From Pseudomonadota bacterium (GTDB lineage: Bacteria > Pseudomonadota > Gammaproteobacteria > Xanthomonadales > Rhodanobacteraceae), in NCBI GenBank assembly GCA_018240565.1, contig JAFEFO010000009.1, forward strand, positions 1 to 64,000: DNA of 64,000 bases, given 5' to 3'. Position 1 is the first letter of the stretch; every line of letters begins with the position of its first letter. The notes below the pieces were generated by a model, which was given only the letters and a program-made list of their open reading frames with translations, was not told the origin of the DNA and did no database searches. This document shows positions 36,151-46,779 of this stretch, one piece after another. Both the position numbers and the translations under genes were made by a program.

Positions 36151-38994
36151 GTGAGTCAGAGTCTTCTCCAGCAATTTGCGGCATCCTCCCAGCTTTCCGG
36201 CACGAACGCCGGGTTCATCGAAGCGCTGTACGAAAACTGGCTGCGCGATCCAAATACCGTGACGCCGGAATGGCGCACCTATTTCGACACGCTCAAGGGC
36301 CGGCAAGCGGGCGACGTGCCGCACGCGGAGGCGATCGCACGCATTGAAGCGGCACAGAAACTCGATGGCCGCGCACGCGCAATGGTCGCGGCACCGGTTT
36401 CCGATGCGCAGGCACAGAAGCAGGCGGCTGTGCTGAAACTCGTCACCGCGTATCGCTCGCGCGGACACCTGGCAGCCGACCTCGACCCGCTCGGCATGGC
36501 GCAAAAGCTCCCCGCGCCGGACCTGGATCCCGCCTTCCACGGTCTGTCGCCTGCGGACATGGACACGGAATTTTCCACCGGCGCGCTGGCCGGTCCGCAG
36601 ATGCTCAAGCTCAAGGATCTCATCGCGCGTCTGAAAGCGACGTATGCGACGAGCATCGGCGCCGAGTTCATGCACATCAGCCACACCGAGCAGCGGCGCT
36701 GGGTGCACGAACGCCTGGAAGCCGCGGCCGGGCAATTCGGTCTTTCGGCCGACGAACGCAAGCACACGCTGGAACTGCTGACGCAGGCCGAAGGCTTGGA
36801 GCGCTACCTGCACACCAAGTACGTCGGCCAGAAGCGTTTTTCCCTGGAAGGCGGCGACAGCCTCATCCCGCTGCTCGACGAATTCGTGCGCCGCGGCGGC
36901 GAGGATGGCGTGCGCGACATGGTCATCGGCATGGCCCATCGTGGTCGCCTGAACGTACTGGTCAACACGCTCGGCAAGGCGCCGCAAAAGCTCTTCGCCG
37001 AATTCGAGGGCAAGTTCGATCACGTCGATGATCCGGCGCATTCGGGCGACGTGAAGTACCACATGGGTTTCAGTGCGGACGTAAAGACGTCCGGTCATAC
37101 CGTGCACCTGGCGCTCGCGTTCAATCCCTCGCATCTGGAGATCGTCAATCCCGTCGTCGCCGGTTCCGTGCGCGCGCGCCAGACGCGGCGCAAGGACGCG
37201 AACCGCGAACAGGTATTGCCGGTGATGGTCCATGGCGATGCCGCGCTCGCCGGCCAGGGCGTCAACATGGAAATCCTCAACATGTCGCAGGCGCGCGGTT
37301 TCGGCGTCGGCGGCTCGATCCATGTCGTGATCAACAACCAGATCGGCTTCACCACCTCCGATCCGCACGATGCGCGCTCGACGCTGTACTGCACCGACGT
37401 CGCCAAGATGGTCAATGCGCCGGTGCTGCATGTGAACGGCGACGATCCGGAAGCCGTGGTGTTCTGCGCACGCCTCGCCTTCGATTTCCGCGCCAAGTTC
37501 AAGCGCGATGTGGTCATCGATCTCGTGTGCTACCGCCGCCACGGTCACAACGAAGCGGACGAACCGGCCGCGACGCAGCCACTGATGTACCAGATCATTC
37601 GCGCGCGGCCAACGGCGCGCGAGTTGTACGCTAAGAAACTCGCCGCCGATGGCGTTATCGGCGCCGGCGAGGATCAGAAACTCGTCGATGCCTACCGCGC
37701 CAAGCTTGAAGCCGGCCAGGAAATCGCCAACATCGATCCCGCGTTCAAGGATGCATTTGCCGTCGACTGGACGAAACACATCGGCGCCAAGCTCGACCAG
37801 AGCGTGAAGACCGGCGTGGCCAAGGACAAGCTCGCCGCGCTGAATGCGACGATCCTGACCCAACCGCCGGAATTGGTGTTGCATCCGCGAGTCGCCAAGA
37901 TCTACGCCGACCGCGTGGCGATGGCGGCTGGCACGCATCCGCTGGATTGGGGCTTTGCCGAAAACCTCGCCTACGCCACGCTCGTCGCCGACGGCTACGA
38001 CCTGCGCCTGGTCGGCCAGGATTCCGGGCGCGGCACGTTCTTCCATCGCCACGCCGAATTGCACGACCAGAAGACCGGCAAGATCCATGTGCCGCTCGCT
38101 GGCGTGCGTGCGGATGCGAACGTGCACATCATCGACTCGCTGCTGTCCGAGGAAGCGGTGATGGCCTTCGAGTACGGCTACTCCACCGCCGATCCGCACA
38201 CGCTGGTGATCTGGGAAGGCCAGTTCGGCGATTTCGCCAACGGCGCGCAGGTCGTCATCGACCAGTTCATCGCGGCGGGCGAAGCCAAGTGGGATCGCCT
38301 GTGCGCACTCGCGTTGTTCCTGCCGCACGGCTACGAAGGCCAGGGCCCGGAACATTCTTCTGCACGTTTGGAACGCTACCTGCAATTGTGCGCACTGCAG
38401 AACATGCAGGTGTGCGTGCCGACGACGCCTGCGCAGATGTTCCACATGCTGCGCCGGCAGATGCTGCGCGACTGCCGCAAGCCGCTGATCGTGCTCACGC
38501 CCAAATCCCTGTTGCGCCACAAGCTCGCCGTGTCTTCGCTCGAGGACCTCGCCAATGGCGGGTTTCAGCTCGTCATCCCGGATTCCACCGCCAAGCCAGG
38601 CCAGAAGACGCGCCGCGTCGTGCTGTGTTCGGGCAAGGTCTATTACGATCTGGTCGAAGATGCCGCCAAGCGCGCGGTGAACGATGTCGCGATCATTCGT
38701 GTTGAACAGCTCTATCCGTTCCCGCGCAAGGAAGTCGCCGAGGAACTGGCGAAGTATCCGGCGACCAAGGAAATCTTCTGGTGCCAGGAAGAACCGATGA
38801 ACCAGGGCGCGTGGTACCAGATCGAGCATCACCTGCTCAACGTGATCGGCGAAGGCCGCTCGTTGCACTACGCCGGACGCACGCGCTCGCCCGCGCCGGC
38901 CGCCGGACACCTCGCCACGCACATCGCCGAACAGGCGGCGCTGGTGGAACAGGCGCTGGTTGCGGCGCCCGGTACCAATTACGCTGCTGACTGA
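36151..38994 (+). CDS. sucA: 2-oxoglutarate dehydrogenase E1 component
   Basis: This 947-residue thiamine-diphosphate enzyme decarboxylates 2-oxoglutarate and passes succinyl to lipoyl-E2. Seen are the N-terminal E2-binding helix ([21 protein letters not shown]), the ThDP region ([34 protein letters not shown]) and the C-terminal transketolase-like part ([33 protein letters not shown]). The start is GTG at 36151 with AGGA five bases upstream. It is followed by a REP repeat, then sucB and lpd. Confidence 0.96.
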   Translation: MSQSLLQQFAASSQLSGTNAGFIEALYENWLRDPNTVTPEWRTYFDTLKGRQAGDVPHAEAIARIEAAQKLDGRARAMVAAPVSDAQAQKQAAVLKLVTAYRSRGHLAADLDPLGMAQKLPAPDLDPAFHGLSPADMDTEFSTGALAGPQMLKLKDLIARLKATYATSIGAEFMHISHTEQRRWVHERLEAAAGQFGLSADERKHTLELLTQAEGLERYLHTKYVGQKRFSLEGGDSLIPLLDEFVRRGGEDGVRDMVIGMAHRGRLNVLVNTLGKAPQKLFAEFEGKFDHVDDPAHSGDVKYHMGFSADVKTSGHTVHLALAFNPSHLEIVNPVVAGSVRARQTRRKDANREQVLPVMVHGDAALAGQGVNMEILNMSQARGFGVGGSIHVVINNQIGFTTSDPHDARSTLYCTDVAKMVNAPVLHVNGDDPEAVVFCARLAFDFRAKFKRDVVIDLVCYRRHGHNEADEPAATQPLMYQIIRARPTARELYAKKLAADGVIGAGEDQKLVDAYRAKLEAGQEIANIDPAFKDAFAVDWTKHIGAKLDQSVKTGVAKDKLAALNATILTQPPELVLHPRVAKIYADRVAMAAGTHPLDWGFAENLAYATLVADGYDLRLVGQDSGRGTFFHRHAELHDQKTGKIHVPLAGVRADANVHIIDSLLSEEAVMAFEYGYSTADPHTLVIWEGQFGDFANGAQVVIDQFIAAGEAKWDRLCALALFLPHGYEGQGPEHSSARLERYLQLCALQNMQVCVPTTPAQMFHMLRRQMLRDCRKPLIVLTPKSLLRHKLAVSSLEDLANGGFQLVIPDSTAKPGQKTRRVVLCSGKVYYDLVEDAAKRAVNDVAIIRVEQLYPFPRKEVAEELAKYPATKEIFWCQEEPMNQGAWYQIEHHLLNVIGEGRSLHYAGRTRSPAPAAGHLATHIAEQAALVEQALVAAPGTNYAAD

Positions 38995-39034
38995 TTGAAC
39001 CTTCCCATGCTCCCGTCGCGAACGATTTTTTGCT

Positions 39035-39120
39035 CGTCATTCCGGCGAAAGCCGGAATCCAGCTTCTTTGTGGTGGCATCCTGCCTCTTGGATTCCGGCC
39101 AATCCATGGCCGGAATGACG
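39035..39120. repeat. REP-like intergenic palindrome, copy D
   Basis: It begins CGTCATTCCGG and ends CCGGAATGACG, and is nearly the same as copy A at 1367-1452. It lies between sucA and sucB, where a hairpin could affect mRNA processing and the E1:E2 ratio. Confidence 0.85.
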
Positions 39121-39155
39121 GAATTCTGAGAAATAGACAGACACAGGACACGATC

Positions 39156-40358
39156 ATGACACTTGAAGTCAAAGTCCCCGTACTTCCCGAATCCGTCGCC
39201 GACGCGACCATCGCGAGCTGGCACAAAAAGCCCGGCGATACGATCCGCCGCGATGAGAACCTCGTGGACCTTGAAACCGACAAGGTTGTGCTCGAAGTGC
39301 CCGCGCCCGCCGATGGCGTGCTCAAGGAAATCAAGCAGCAGACCGGCGCTACGGTCACCAGCGGTCAACTGCTCGCGGTGATCGAAGAAGGCGCGGTTGC
39401 TGCCGCGGCGCCAGCACCGAAGCCCGCCGCCACGCCGGCCTCCGCGGCATCGGCGCCGAGTCCCGCGGCCACGAATCTCTCACCCGCCGGCCAGCGCATC
39501 GCCACCGAAAACAAGATCGATCCGGCGCAGGTCGCCGGCACCGGCATGCGCGGTCAGGTGACGAAAGAGGATCTGGTCAACTTCATGCGCGGTGGCCAGT
39601 CCGCGGCACCGACCGCGAAAGCGGCACCCACACCGATGGCGGCGCCGACACCCGGTTCGCGCCCCGAAGAACGCGTGACCATGACGCGCATGCGCGCCAA
39701 GATCGCCGAACGCCTGATGCAGTCCAAGAATTCGATCGCCATGCTGACCTCGTTCAACGAGATCAACCTGGCAAAAGTGGCGGCGATGCGCAAGGAACTG
39801 GGCGAAGCGTTCGAGAAAGCCAATGGCATCAAGCTCGGCTACATGAGCTTTTTCGTCAAGGCCGCGTGCGAGGCGCTCAAGCGCCATCCCATCGTCAATG
39901 CCTCGGTCGACGGCAACGACGTGATCTATCACGGCTATCAGGATATTTCCGTGGCGGTTTCCACCGACAAGGGCCTGGTCACGCCGGTGCTGCGCGACGC
40001 GCAGGGCATGAGCTTCGCCGACATCGAAAAGGCCATCGCCGCGTATGCGAAAGCCGCGCGCGAAGGCGGCTTGAAGCTCGAAGACCTGCAGGGCGGCACG
40101 TTCACGATCACCAACGGCGGCACGTTTGGCTCGCTGTTCTCCACGCCGATCGTCAATCCGCCACAGAGCGCGATCCTCGGCATGCACACGATCAAGGAAC
40201 GCGCCGTGGTCGAGAACGGCCAAGTCATCGCCGCGCCGATGATGTACGTGGCGATCAGCTACGACCACCGCATCATCGACGGCAAGGACGCGGTGCTGTT
40301 CCTGGTCGACATCAAGAACCAGCTCGAGAATCCGCAGCGCATGCTGCTGGGCATGTAA
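39156..40358 (+). CDS. sucB: Dihydrolipoyl succinyltransferase (E2)
   Basis: This 400-residue core protein of the 2-oxoglutarate dehydrogenase complex has a lipoyl domain with the modified Lys in [15 protein letters not shown] (residues 1-77), an Ala/Pro linker and an E3/E1-binding domain ([17 protein letters not shown]). The catalytic domain carries the active-site motif [13 protein letters not shown]. One lipoyl domain is usual. It ends ten bases before lpd. Confidence 0.96.
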   Translation: MTLEVKVPVLPESVADATIASWHKKPGDTIRRDENLVDLETDKVVLEVPAPADGVLKEIKQQTGATVTSGQLLAVIEEGAVAAAAPAPKPAATPASAASAPSPAATNLSPAGQRIATENKIDPAQVAGTGMRGQVTKEDLVNFMRGGQSAAPTAKAAPTPMAAPTPGSRPEERVTMTRMRAKIAERLMQSKNSIAMLTSFNEINLAKVAAMRKELGEAFEKANGIKLGYMSFFVKAACEALKRHPIVNASVDGNDVIYHGYQDISVAVSTDKGLVTPVLRDAQGMSFADIEKAIAAYAKAAREGGLKLEDLQGGTFTITNGGTFGSLFSTPIVNPPQSAILGMHTIKERAVVENGQVIAAPMMYVAISYDHRIIDGKDAVLFLVDIKNQLENPQRMLLGM

Positions 40359-41792
<1,434 letters not shown>

Positions 41793-41797
41793 AGCTT

Positions 41798-41903
41798 GTC
41801 ATTCCGGCAGGGACTGCCGGAATCCAGTGCCATGGATGGCGTCCCTGCAGTCTGGATGCCCCTTCAGCCCGCTGGCGCGAGCTTCGACCATGCCGGCATG
41901 ACG
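41798..41903. repeat. REP-like intergenic palindrome, copy E
   Basis: It begins TGTCATTCCGG and ends GCCGGCATGACG, with inner arms GGACTGCCGGAATCCAG and CTGGATGCCCC (diverged). It lies between lpd and the acuI-like gene. Confidence 0.75.
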
Positions 41904-41927
41904 GGATTACGAAGGAAAGTCCCACTC

Positions 41928-42923
41928 ATGAGCAATCCCTCCCCCTTCCCCGCCTTCCGCATCCACGCCGAAGAGAAGCCCTATCGCGCAGGCATCGAGT
42001 CGATGCGCGTGGACGAGCTTTCGCCCGGCGAAGTACTGGTCAAGGTCGCGTACTCGTCGGTCAATTACAAGGATGCGCTGGCCGGAACCGGCAAGGGCAA
42101 GATCTTGCGCGAACCGGTATTGAATGGCGGCATCGATGTGGCTGGCTACGTTGCCGCATCGAGCGACCCGCAATTCAAGGAAGGCGACGAGGTCTTGTGC
42201 ACCGGCTGCGGCCTGTCGGAAACCCGCAATGGCGGCTATGCCGAATATGCACGGCTGCAATCAAAGTGGACGATACCGCTGCCGGCCGGCCTGACCCTGC
42301 GCGAATCCATGGTGATCGGCACCGCCGGTTTCACCGCAGCGCTGTCGCTGTACCAGATGCGCCGCAACGGCCAGACACCGGACATGGGCCCGATCGTCGT
42401 CACCGGCGCAACCGGCGGCGTCGGTTCGCTCGCCATCGACATCCTCACCCGCGCCGGCTTCGAGGCACATGCGATTAGCGGCAAGCTCGAGCATTTTGAC
42501 GATTTGATCGCGCTCGGCGCGAAACAGTGCATCTCGCGCAAGGACTTGTACTGGGGCCAACGCCCGCTGGAAACCGCGCATTGGGCGGGTGCGATCGACA
42601 ACGTCGGCGGCGACATGCTTGCGGGGCTGACCCGCGTGATCAGGCCGTATGGCAACATCGCCAGCTGTGGCCTCGCCGCTGCGCCGGAACTGCAAACCAC
42701 GGTGATGCCCTTCATCATCCGTGGCGTCAGCCTGCTCGGCATCGCCTCGGCCGGCACTGCGCGCGGCATCCGCGATGCAATCTGGCAGCACCTGGGATCG
42801 GACTGGAAACCGGCGCACCTGGAGCGCATCGCCACGCGCGAGATTGGCCTCGATGGCCTTGCCGGCGTGTTCGACACCATGCTCGCCGGCGGCTCGTTCG
42901 GTCGCACCGTGGTCAAGGTCTGA
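41928..42923 (+). CDS. acuI: Acrylyl-CoA reductase / YhdH-YhfP quinone oxidoreductase
   Basis: This 331-residue zinc-free medium-chain dehydrogenase has SSVNYKDALAGTGKGKI, GGIDVAGYV, the NADPH motif VTGATGGVGSLAIDIL and the family segment AIDNVGGDMLAGLTR. AcuI enzymes reduce the toxic intermediate acrylyl-CoA to propionyl-CoA; related YhdH proteins are grouped with quinone reductases. The start MSNPSPFPAF follows the REP repeat. The exact substrate cannot be fixed by sequence. Confidence 0.85.
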   Translation: MSNPSPFPAFRIHAEEKPYRAGIESMRVDELSPGEVLVKVAYSSVNYKDALAGTGKGKILREPVLNGGIDVAGYVAASSDPQFKEGDEVLCTGCGLSETRNGGYAEYARLQSKWTIPLPAGLTLRESMVIGTAGFTAALSLYQMRRNGQTPDMGPIVVTGATGGVGSLAIDILTRAGFEAHAISGKLEHFDDLIALGAKQCISRKDLYWGQRPLETAHWAGAIDNVGGDMLAGLTRVIRPYGNIASCGLAAAPELQTTVMPFIIRGVSLLGIASAGTARGIRDAIWQHLGSDWKPAHLERIATREIGLDGLAGVFDTMLAGGSFGRTVVKV

Positions 42924-43007
42924 GCCGGATTCGATCTCGATTTTCGATCACAAAGTCGCGTCAACAATCTGGAACGCAACAAGTTTTTTTTCGGATGTGT
43001 AATGCGC

Positions 43008-43016
43008 TGGTAATAT
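43008..43016 (+). promoter_or_regulatory. Extended -10 promoter of pilH-like gene
   Basis: TGGTAATAT gives a TGn extension with TAATAT at 43011-43016, about 60 bases before the start of the response regulator gene. A T-run (TTTTTTTT) lies 20 bases upstream of it. Confidence 0.5.
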
Positions 43017-43077
43017 CGGCGCGTGCCGACTTAGAATGCGGTGCCCGCACGAGCGGGGCGTAAGGAACAGGAAACCC

Positions 43078-43446
43078 ATGGCGCGCATTCTCATCGTGGA
43101 CGATTCGCCCTCGCAGCTGGTCGGCATCAAACGCATCGTCGAAAAGCTCGGCCACCAGACGATCACGGCCGAGGACGGCGCCGCCGGCGTGGAAGTCGCC
43201 AAGCGCGAAGTCCCGGACCTCATCCTGATGGACGTGGTCATGCCCAACCTGAACGGATTCCAGGCCACGCGCACGATTTCCAAGGACGCCAAGACCAGCC
43301 ATATCCCGATCGTGCTGGTCACCACCAAGGATCAGGAAACCGATCGCGTCTGGGGCATGCGCCAGGGCGCCAAGGCCTACGTCACCAAGCCGATCAACGA
43401 AGGCGAATTGGTGGAAATGATCAACAAGCTGTTGCCGGCGGCCTGA
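43078..43446 (+). CDS. pilH: PilH-type single-domain response regulator
   Basis: This 122-residue receiver domain has no output domain. It shows ILIVDDSPSQL (acidic pair), the phospho-Asp in LILMDVVMPNLNGFQATR, VTTKDQETDRVWGMRQGAK and the Lys in YVTKPI. The VTTKDQETD...WG segment is characteristic of PilH of the type IV pilus chemosensory (Pil-Chp) system. Other pil/chp genes are not in the window, so the assignment rests on sequence alone. It is convergent with cbpA. Confidence 0.75.
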   Translation: MARILIVDDSPSQLVGIKRIVEKLGHQTITAEDGAAGVEVAKREVPDLILMDVVMPNLNGFQATRTISKDAKTSHIPIVLVTTKDQETDRVWGMRQGAKAYVTKPINEGELVEMINKLLPAA

Positions 43447-43455
43447 CGCGACGCC

Positions 43456-44334
43456 TCAGCCGAACGCTTTCGCCATCTGCTCGTAGAGTTCGCGCTGTGC
43501 CTCGGTCGTGGCCGGCGGCGCGTGGATTTGCACCGTGACGAACTGATCGCCGGGTGTCGCGCCCGGCATGCCGCGGCCGCGCAGGCGCATGCGCTTGCCG
43601 CTGTCGGATCCAGCCGGAATCTTCAGTTCCACGTCGCCGCCTAGGGTCGGCACCGTGACGCTTGCTCCGAGCGCAGCCTGCCACGGCGGCAGCGCCAGCG
43701 TGTAATGCACGTCGCGACCTTCCAGATGGAACCGCGCGTCCTCGCGCACGATGATTTCCAGCAACAGATCACCTGCAGCCGCGCCATGCATGCCAGGCGA
43801 GCCCTGCCCCTTGAGGCGAATCTGCTGACCGGAAAGCACGCCGGCCGGGATCTTCACCTCGAGCGTGCGTTCACCACCGCCATCGCGCAAGCTGATGCGT
43901 TCGCGCCCGCCGCTGTAGGCCGTGGCCAGCGGAATCTCGATGCGCGCCTGCACGTCGCGGCCGCGTCGTGCGCGCGGCGCACTGCCACGCCCACGTTCCT
44001 GGCGAAACAGCGATTCGAAGAAGTCGGAAAAACCGCCTTCTCCGCCCATGTCGGAAAAATCGAAGCCTTGCCCCTCGCCGAAATTTGGCGGCGGATGGAA
44101 TTCCTCGCCGGGGCGGTAGCCCTGCGCACGCAACTGGTCGTAGGCACGGCGCTTGGCCGGATCCTTGAGCGCCTCGTACGCCTCGTTGACGCCCTTGAAT
44201 TTCTCCTCGGCGCCCTTTTCCTTGCTGACATCCGGATGGAATTTGCGCGCGAGTTTGCGATACGCGGTCTTGAGTTCCGCATCGCTGGCCTCGGGTTTCA
44301 CGCCGAGGATGTCGTAGTAGTCTTTGAATTGCAT
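43456..44334 (-). CDS. cbpA: Curved DNA-binding protein / DnaJ-like co-chaperone
   Basis: This 292-residue protein has an N-terminal J domain ([20 protein letters not shown], with HPD in [10 protein letters not shown]), a Gly/Phe-rich linker (about residues 80-115) and two C-terminal beta domains. It lacks the DnaJ zinc cysteines. CbpA stimulates DnaK and binds DNA in stationary phase. A gene for Hsp20 lies upstream on the same strand, separated by a REP-like repeat, forming a small stress group. Confidence 0.92.
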   Translation of the reverse strand: MQFKDYYDILGVKPEASDAELKTAYRKLARKFHPDVSKEKGAEEKFKGVNEAYEALKDPAKRRAYDQLRAQGYRPGEEFHPPPNFGEGQGFDFSDMGGEGGFSDFFESLFRQERGRGSAPRARRGRDVQARIEIPLATAYSGGRERISLRDGGGERTLEVKIPAGVLSGQQIRLKGQGSPGMHGAAAGDLLLEIIVREDARFHLEGRDVHYTLALPPWQAALGASVTVPTLGGDVELKIPAGSDSGKRMRLRGRGMPGATPGDQFVTVQIHAPPATTEAQRELYEQMAKAFG

Positions 44335-44345
44335 CGATGAGGCTC

Positions 44346-44434
44346 CGTTCGCCCTGAGCGTAGCGCGTGCAGCGCGCGAAGTCGAAGCGCCTGGTCCTTC
44401 GACTTCGGCACTACGTGCCTACACTCAGGACGAG
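44346..44434. repeat. REP-like palindrome of a second family
   Basis: CGTTCGCCCTGAG starts and CTCAGGACGAGCGG ends this roughly 90-bp dyad, with inner arms GCGAAGTCGAAG and CCTTCGACTTCG. It differs from the CGTCATTCCGG family and separates hsp20 from cbpA. Confidence 0.75.
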
Positions 44435-44501
44435 CGGCTTATCAAATATGAAACCCGCGGCCATGGGACACAGCCGCGGGTCTGCCTGGCACCGCGATCG
44501 G

Positions 44502-44924
44502 TCAGTGTGTAACTTCAATCTTGCGCGGCGCCGATTCCGCCTTCTTCGGAATCGAGATCTCCAGCACGCCATGCCTGCCGTTGGCGCTGATGCCATCGGC
44601 GTCCGCACTATCGGGCAGGGTGAACTGGCGCTGGAATGCGCCGTGGAAACGCTCGCTGCGCGTCGCGTTGGCGTTTTCCGCGCCGACGTCGGGCTTGCGC
44701 TCACCCTTGATCGACAACACGCCCTTGTCCATGCTCACCTCGATGTCCTTGGGATCCACGCCCGGAATATCGGCGAGGATCACGAAGCGCTTGTCCTCTT
44801 CACGCGTATCCACGCGCGGCGTCCATTGGGTGTCGGCGCTAGCCGATTCCGTGTCGCCGAGGAAACGCCCGAACGCCTGGCGAAACTCGCCGGCATGCCA
44901 CGGATGACGATACACAATGTTCAT
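44502..44924 (-). CDS. Hsp20 family small heat-shock protein
   Basis: This 140-residue holdase chaperone has the alpha-crystallin domain (TPRVDTREEDKRFVILADIP, VSMDKGVLSIKGERK, ERFHGAFQRQFTLPD, NGRHGVLEISIPK) and a conserved I-x-V tail (RKIEVTH). GGGAGC precedes the start at 44924, which excludes 22 codons of upstream frame. It would form oligomers that hold unfolding proteins for DnaK, in keeping with the nearby cbpA. Confidence 0.93.
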   Translation of the reverse strand: MNIVYRHPWHAGEFRQAFGRFLGDTESASADTQWTPRVDTREEDKRFVILADIPGVDPKDIEVSMDKGVLSIKGERKPDVGAENANATRSERFHGAFQRQFTLPDSADADGISANGRHGVLEISIPKKAESAPRKIEVTH

Positions 44925-44971
44925 GTTTGCTCCCGATGATTGTCGGGCACGTGCGGCCCGTATGATCGCAA

Positions 44972-45026
44972 GATAAGGCTGCCGCGACACGATTCAAGTG
45001 TGCCGATTTCCGCCGCAGGCCTTATC
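44972..45026 (+). other. Long inverted repeat before the peroxiredoxin gene
   Basis: GATAAGGC (44972-44979) and GCCTTATC (45019-45026) are perfect outer arms around an inner ACAC-GATTCAA-GTGT dyad (44987-45001). It may be a structured leader or a regulatory site in the hsp20/peroxiredoxin intergenic region. The transcription start is unknown. Confidence 0.4.
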
Positions 45027-45059
45027 ATGCGGGTTCCCCATTCCAGCAAAGGAACGACA

Positions 45060-45539
45060 ATGACGATCCAGGTCGGCGAGCGTATTCCCAACGCCACGCT
45101 CAACTATCTGAAGGACGGCGTGCAGGCGATCAATACGGACGAAATCTTCAAGGGCAAAAAGGTCGTGTTGTTTTCCGTGCCCGGTGCGTTCACGCCGACC
45201 TGCTCGGCCAAGCACCTGCCCGGCTACGTCGAGAATCTGGGCAAGTTCACGGCCAAGGGCATCGACGTCGCCTGCCTGGCTGTCAACGATGCCTTCGTGA
45301 TGGACGCCTGGGCAAAGAACCAGAAAGTGCCCGAGCACCTGAAGATGCTCGCCGACGGCAACGGCACGTTTTCCAAGGCGCTGGGCCTTGAGATGGACGG
45401 GACCGCGTTTGGCTTGGGCATGCGCGGCAAGCGCTTCGCGCTCTACGCCGAGGACGGCGTGGTCAAGCAGCTGCACGTCGAGGCGCCGGGCGAATTCAAG
45501 GTGTCCGCCGCCGAGGCGATGCTGGCGGCGCTGGGCTGA
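45060..45539 (+). CDS. Peroxiredoxin, Prx5 type
   Basis: This 159-residue thiol peroxidase has the peroxidatic Cys in PGAFTPTCSAKHLPGY and the family segments VACLAVNDAFVMDAW and GTFSKALGLEMD. It would reduce hydrogen peroxide or organic peroxides using thioredoxin or glutaredoxin. The start at 45060 follows CAAAGGAACG. A 55-bp inverted repeat lies upstream. It is divergent from hsp20. Confidence 0.93.
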   Translation: MTIQVGERIPNATLNYLKDGVQAINTDEIFKGKKVVLFSVPGAFTPTCSAKHLPGYVENLGKFTAKGIDVACLAVNDAFVMDAWAKNQKVPEHLKMLADGNGTFSKALGLEMDGTAFGLGMRGKRFALYAEDGVVKQLHVEAPGEFKVSAAEAMLAALG

Positions 45540-45562
45540 GGCAAATCATCCATGCCGCCCGA

Positions 45563-46765
45563 TCACGCGGATGGCGTTGTTCCATCCGCGTATTCGGGCA
45601 GCGTCATGGCATCGCGCAAATAACGCCCCATCAACAGCTCGGGGAATACAGGCAGGCGCATCAATCGCGTGCCGAAATTGCGGACGGCGACGCCGAAAGC
45701 GGTCCTTGGCACGAACGCGCCAACCAATTTTTCCGCCGCTTTTTGCTTGGCGGAAAGGAATGGGCGAAGGCGCTTCTCATAGTTGCGCAGCGCCGCGTCG
45801 ACATTGCCCTGGCTGCGCTGAATCTCGCCTGCCAGCACATAGGCTTGCGCCATGGCCAAGCCCGCGCCTTCGCCAGCAATCAGGGACGGGCATGCCGCCG
45901 CATCGCCGACCAGCGCGACGCGGCCGCGCGTCCAGTGCGGCATCCGGATCTGGCTGACGCTGTCGAAGTAGATCTCATCGACAGCGGCCATCGCACCAAG
46001 AATCTGCGGACACTCCCAGCCCATGTCGGCAAAAATCCCGCGCAAGGCCGCCTTGCGCGCCGGCAAGTCTGCGGGAAATTCCGCGCCAAGACATTCGTCG
46101 CGGAAAACCATGAAGACGAGCGTCTTGTCCTCGCGCAACGCAAGACGCGTCACGTATCGCCCCGGTGCGCCATGAATGACCACGACATCTTCCTGCCGCG
46201 GCCGGTATCCGGGCAGTTCGAATGCAGCGACGTGGCAACCCAGTGGGTATTCGAACGTCGCTTCGGCGCCGAACCCCAGCGCACGAATCTGCGAACGCAG
46301 GCCATCCGCGCCAACGACCAAGTCCACCTCGCGCGCGGACGCCTGCTCGAAGTCGATGCGCATGCGCTCGCCGTGTTGCGCGATCGCCGTGATGGAATCG
46401 CCAAATATCGTTTCGACGCCACGGTCCAGCGCTGCGTGAATGGTCGCGGCGATATCCGCACGCGCCAGCGCCATGAATCGCCCGTTGGCAAGCCGCGACA
46501 GGATCTCGGTCGGATAGCCGCCGCAGGTGCGGCCTTGCGCATCGACGAGACGCAATTCCGCGGCAAGGTATTGCCGCGCCTGCAAAGCTGGCAATATGCC
46601 CATTCTTTCGGCCACGTCATAGCCGAGCCCCCACAGATCGAGGACATAGCCGCCCGAACGAAGCGCCCGTGCCTGTTCGATGAGCAGGACCTCGTGGCCG
46701 TAACGGCGCAACCACCAGGCGAGCGTCGTCCCGGCAATGCCGGCACCCTGGATGGCGACACGCAT
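45563..46765 (-). CDS. FAD-dependent monooxygenase (PHBH/TetX-like)
   Basis: This 400-residue flavoprotein has an N-terminal FAD motif (IQGAGIAGTTLAWWLRRYGH), the NAD(P)H/FAD DG motif LVVGADGLRSQIR, and the GD motif VALVGDAAACPSLIAGEGAG. These place it in the group A aromatic hydroxylase/TetX superfamily. The substrate is unknown; it need not be an antibiotic. It lies 14 bp after gyrA on the same strand and could receive read-through. Confidence 0.88.
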   Translation of the reverse strand: MRVAIQGAGIAGTTLAWWLRRYGHEVLLIEQARALRSGGYVLDLWGLGYDVAERMGILPALQARQYLAAELRLVDAQGRTCGGYPTEILSRLANGRFMALARADIAATIHAALDRGVETIFGDSITAIAQHGERMRIDFEQASAREVDLVVGADGLRSQIRALGFGAEATFEYPLGCHVAAFELPGYRPRQEDVVVIHGAPGRYVTRLALREDKTLVFMVFRDECLGAEFPADLPARKAALRGIFADMGWECPQILGAMAAVDEIYFDSVSQIRMPHWTRGRVALVGDAAACPSLIAGEGAGLAMAQAYVLAGEIQRSQGNVDAALRNYEKRLRPFLSAKQKAAEKLVGAFVPRTAFGVAVRNFGTRLMRLPVFPELLMGRYLRDAMTLPEYADGTTPSA

Positions 46766-46779
46766 GCGCTATCGCCCGT

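Noticed and set aside
34600..38922. A 1,440-codon minus-strand open frame
   Set aside because: Only the last 462 codons (from 35988) are a real gene. The rest is antisense to sucA, whose motifs are unmistakable.
45563..46765. Tetracycline-inactivating TetX resistance gene
   Set aside because: Only superfamily-level features are shared; substrate-binding specificity cannot be claimed.
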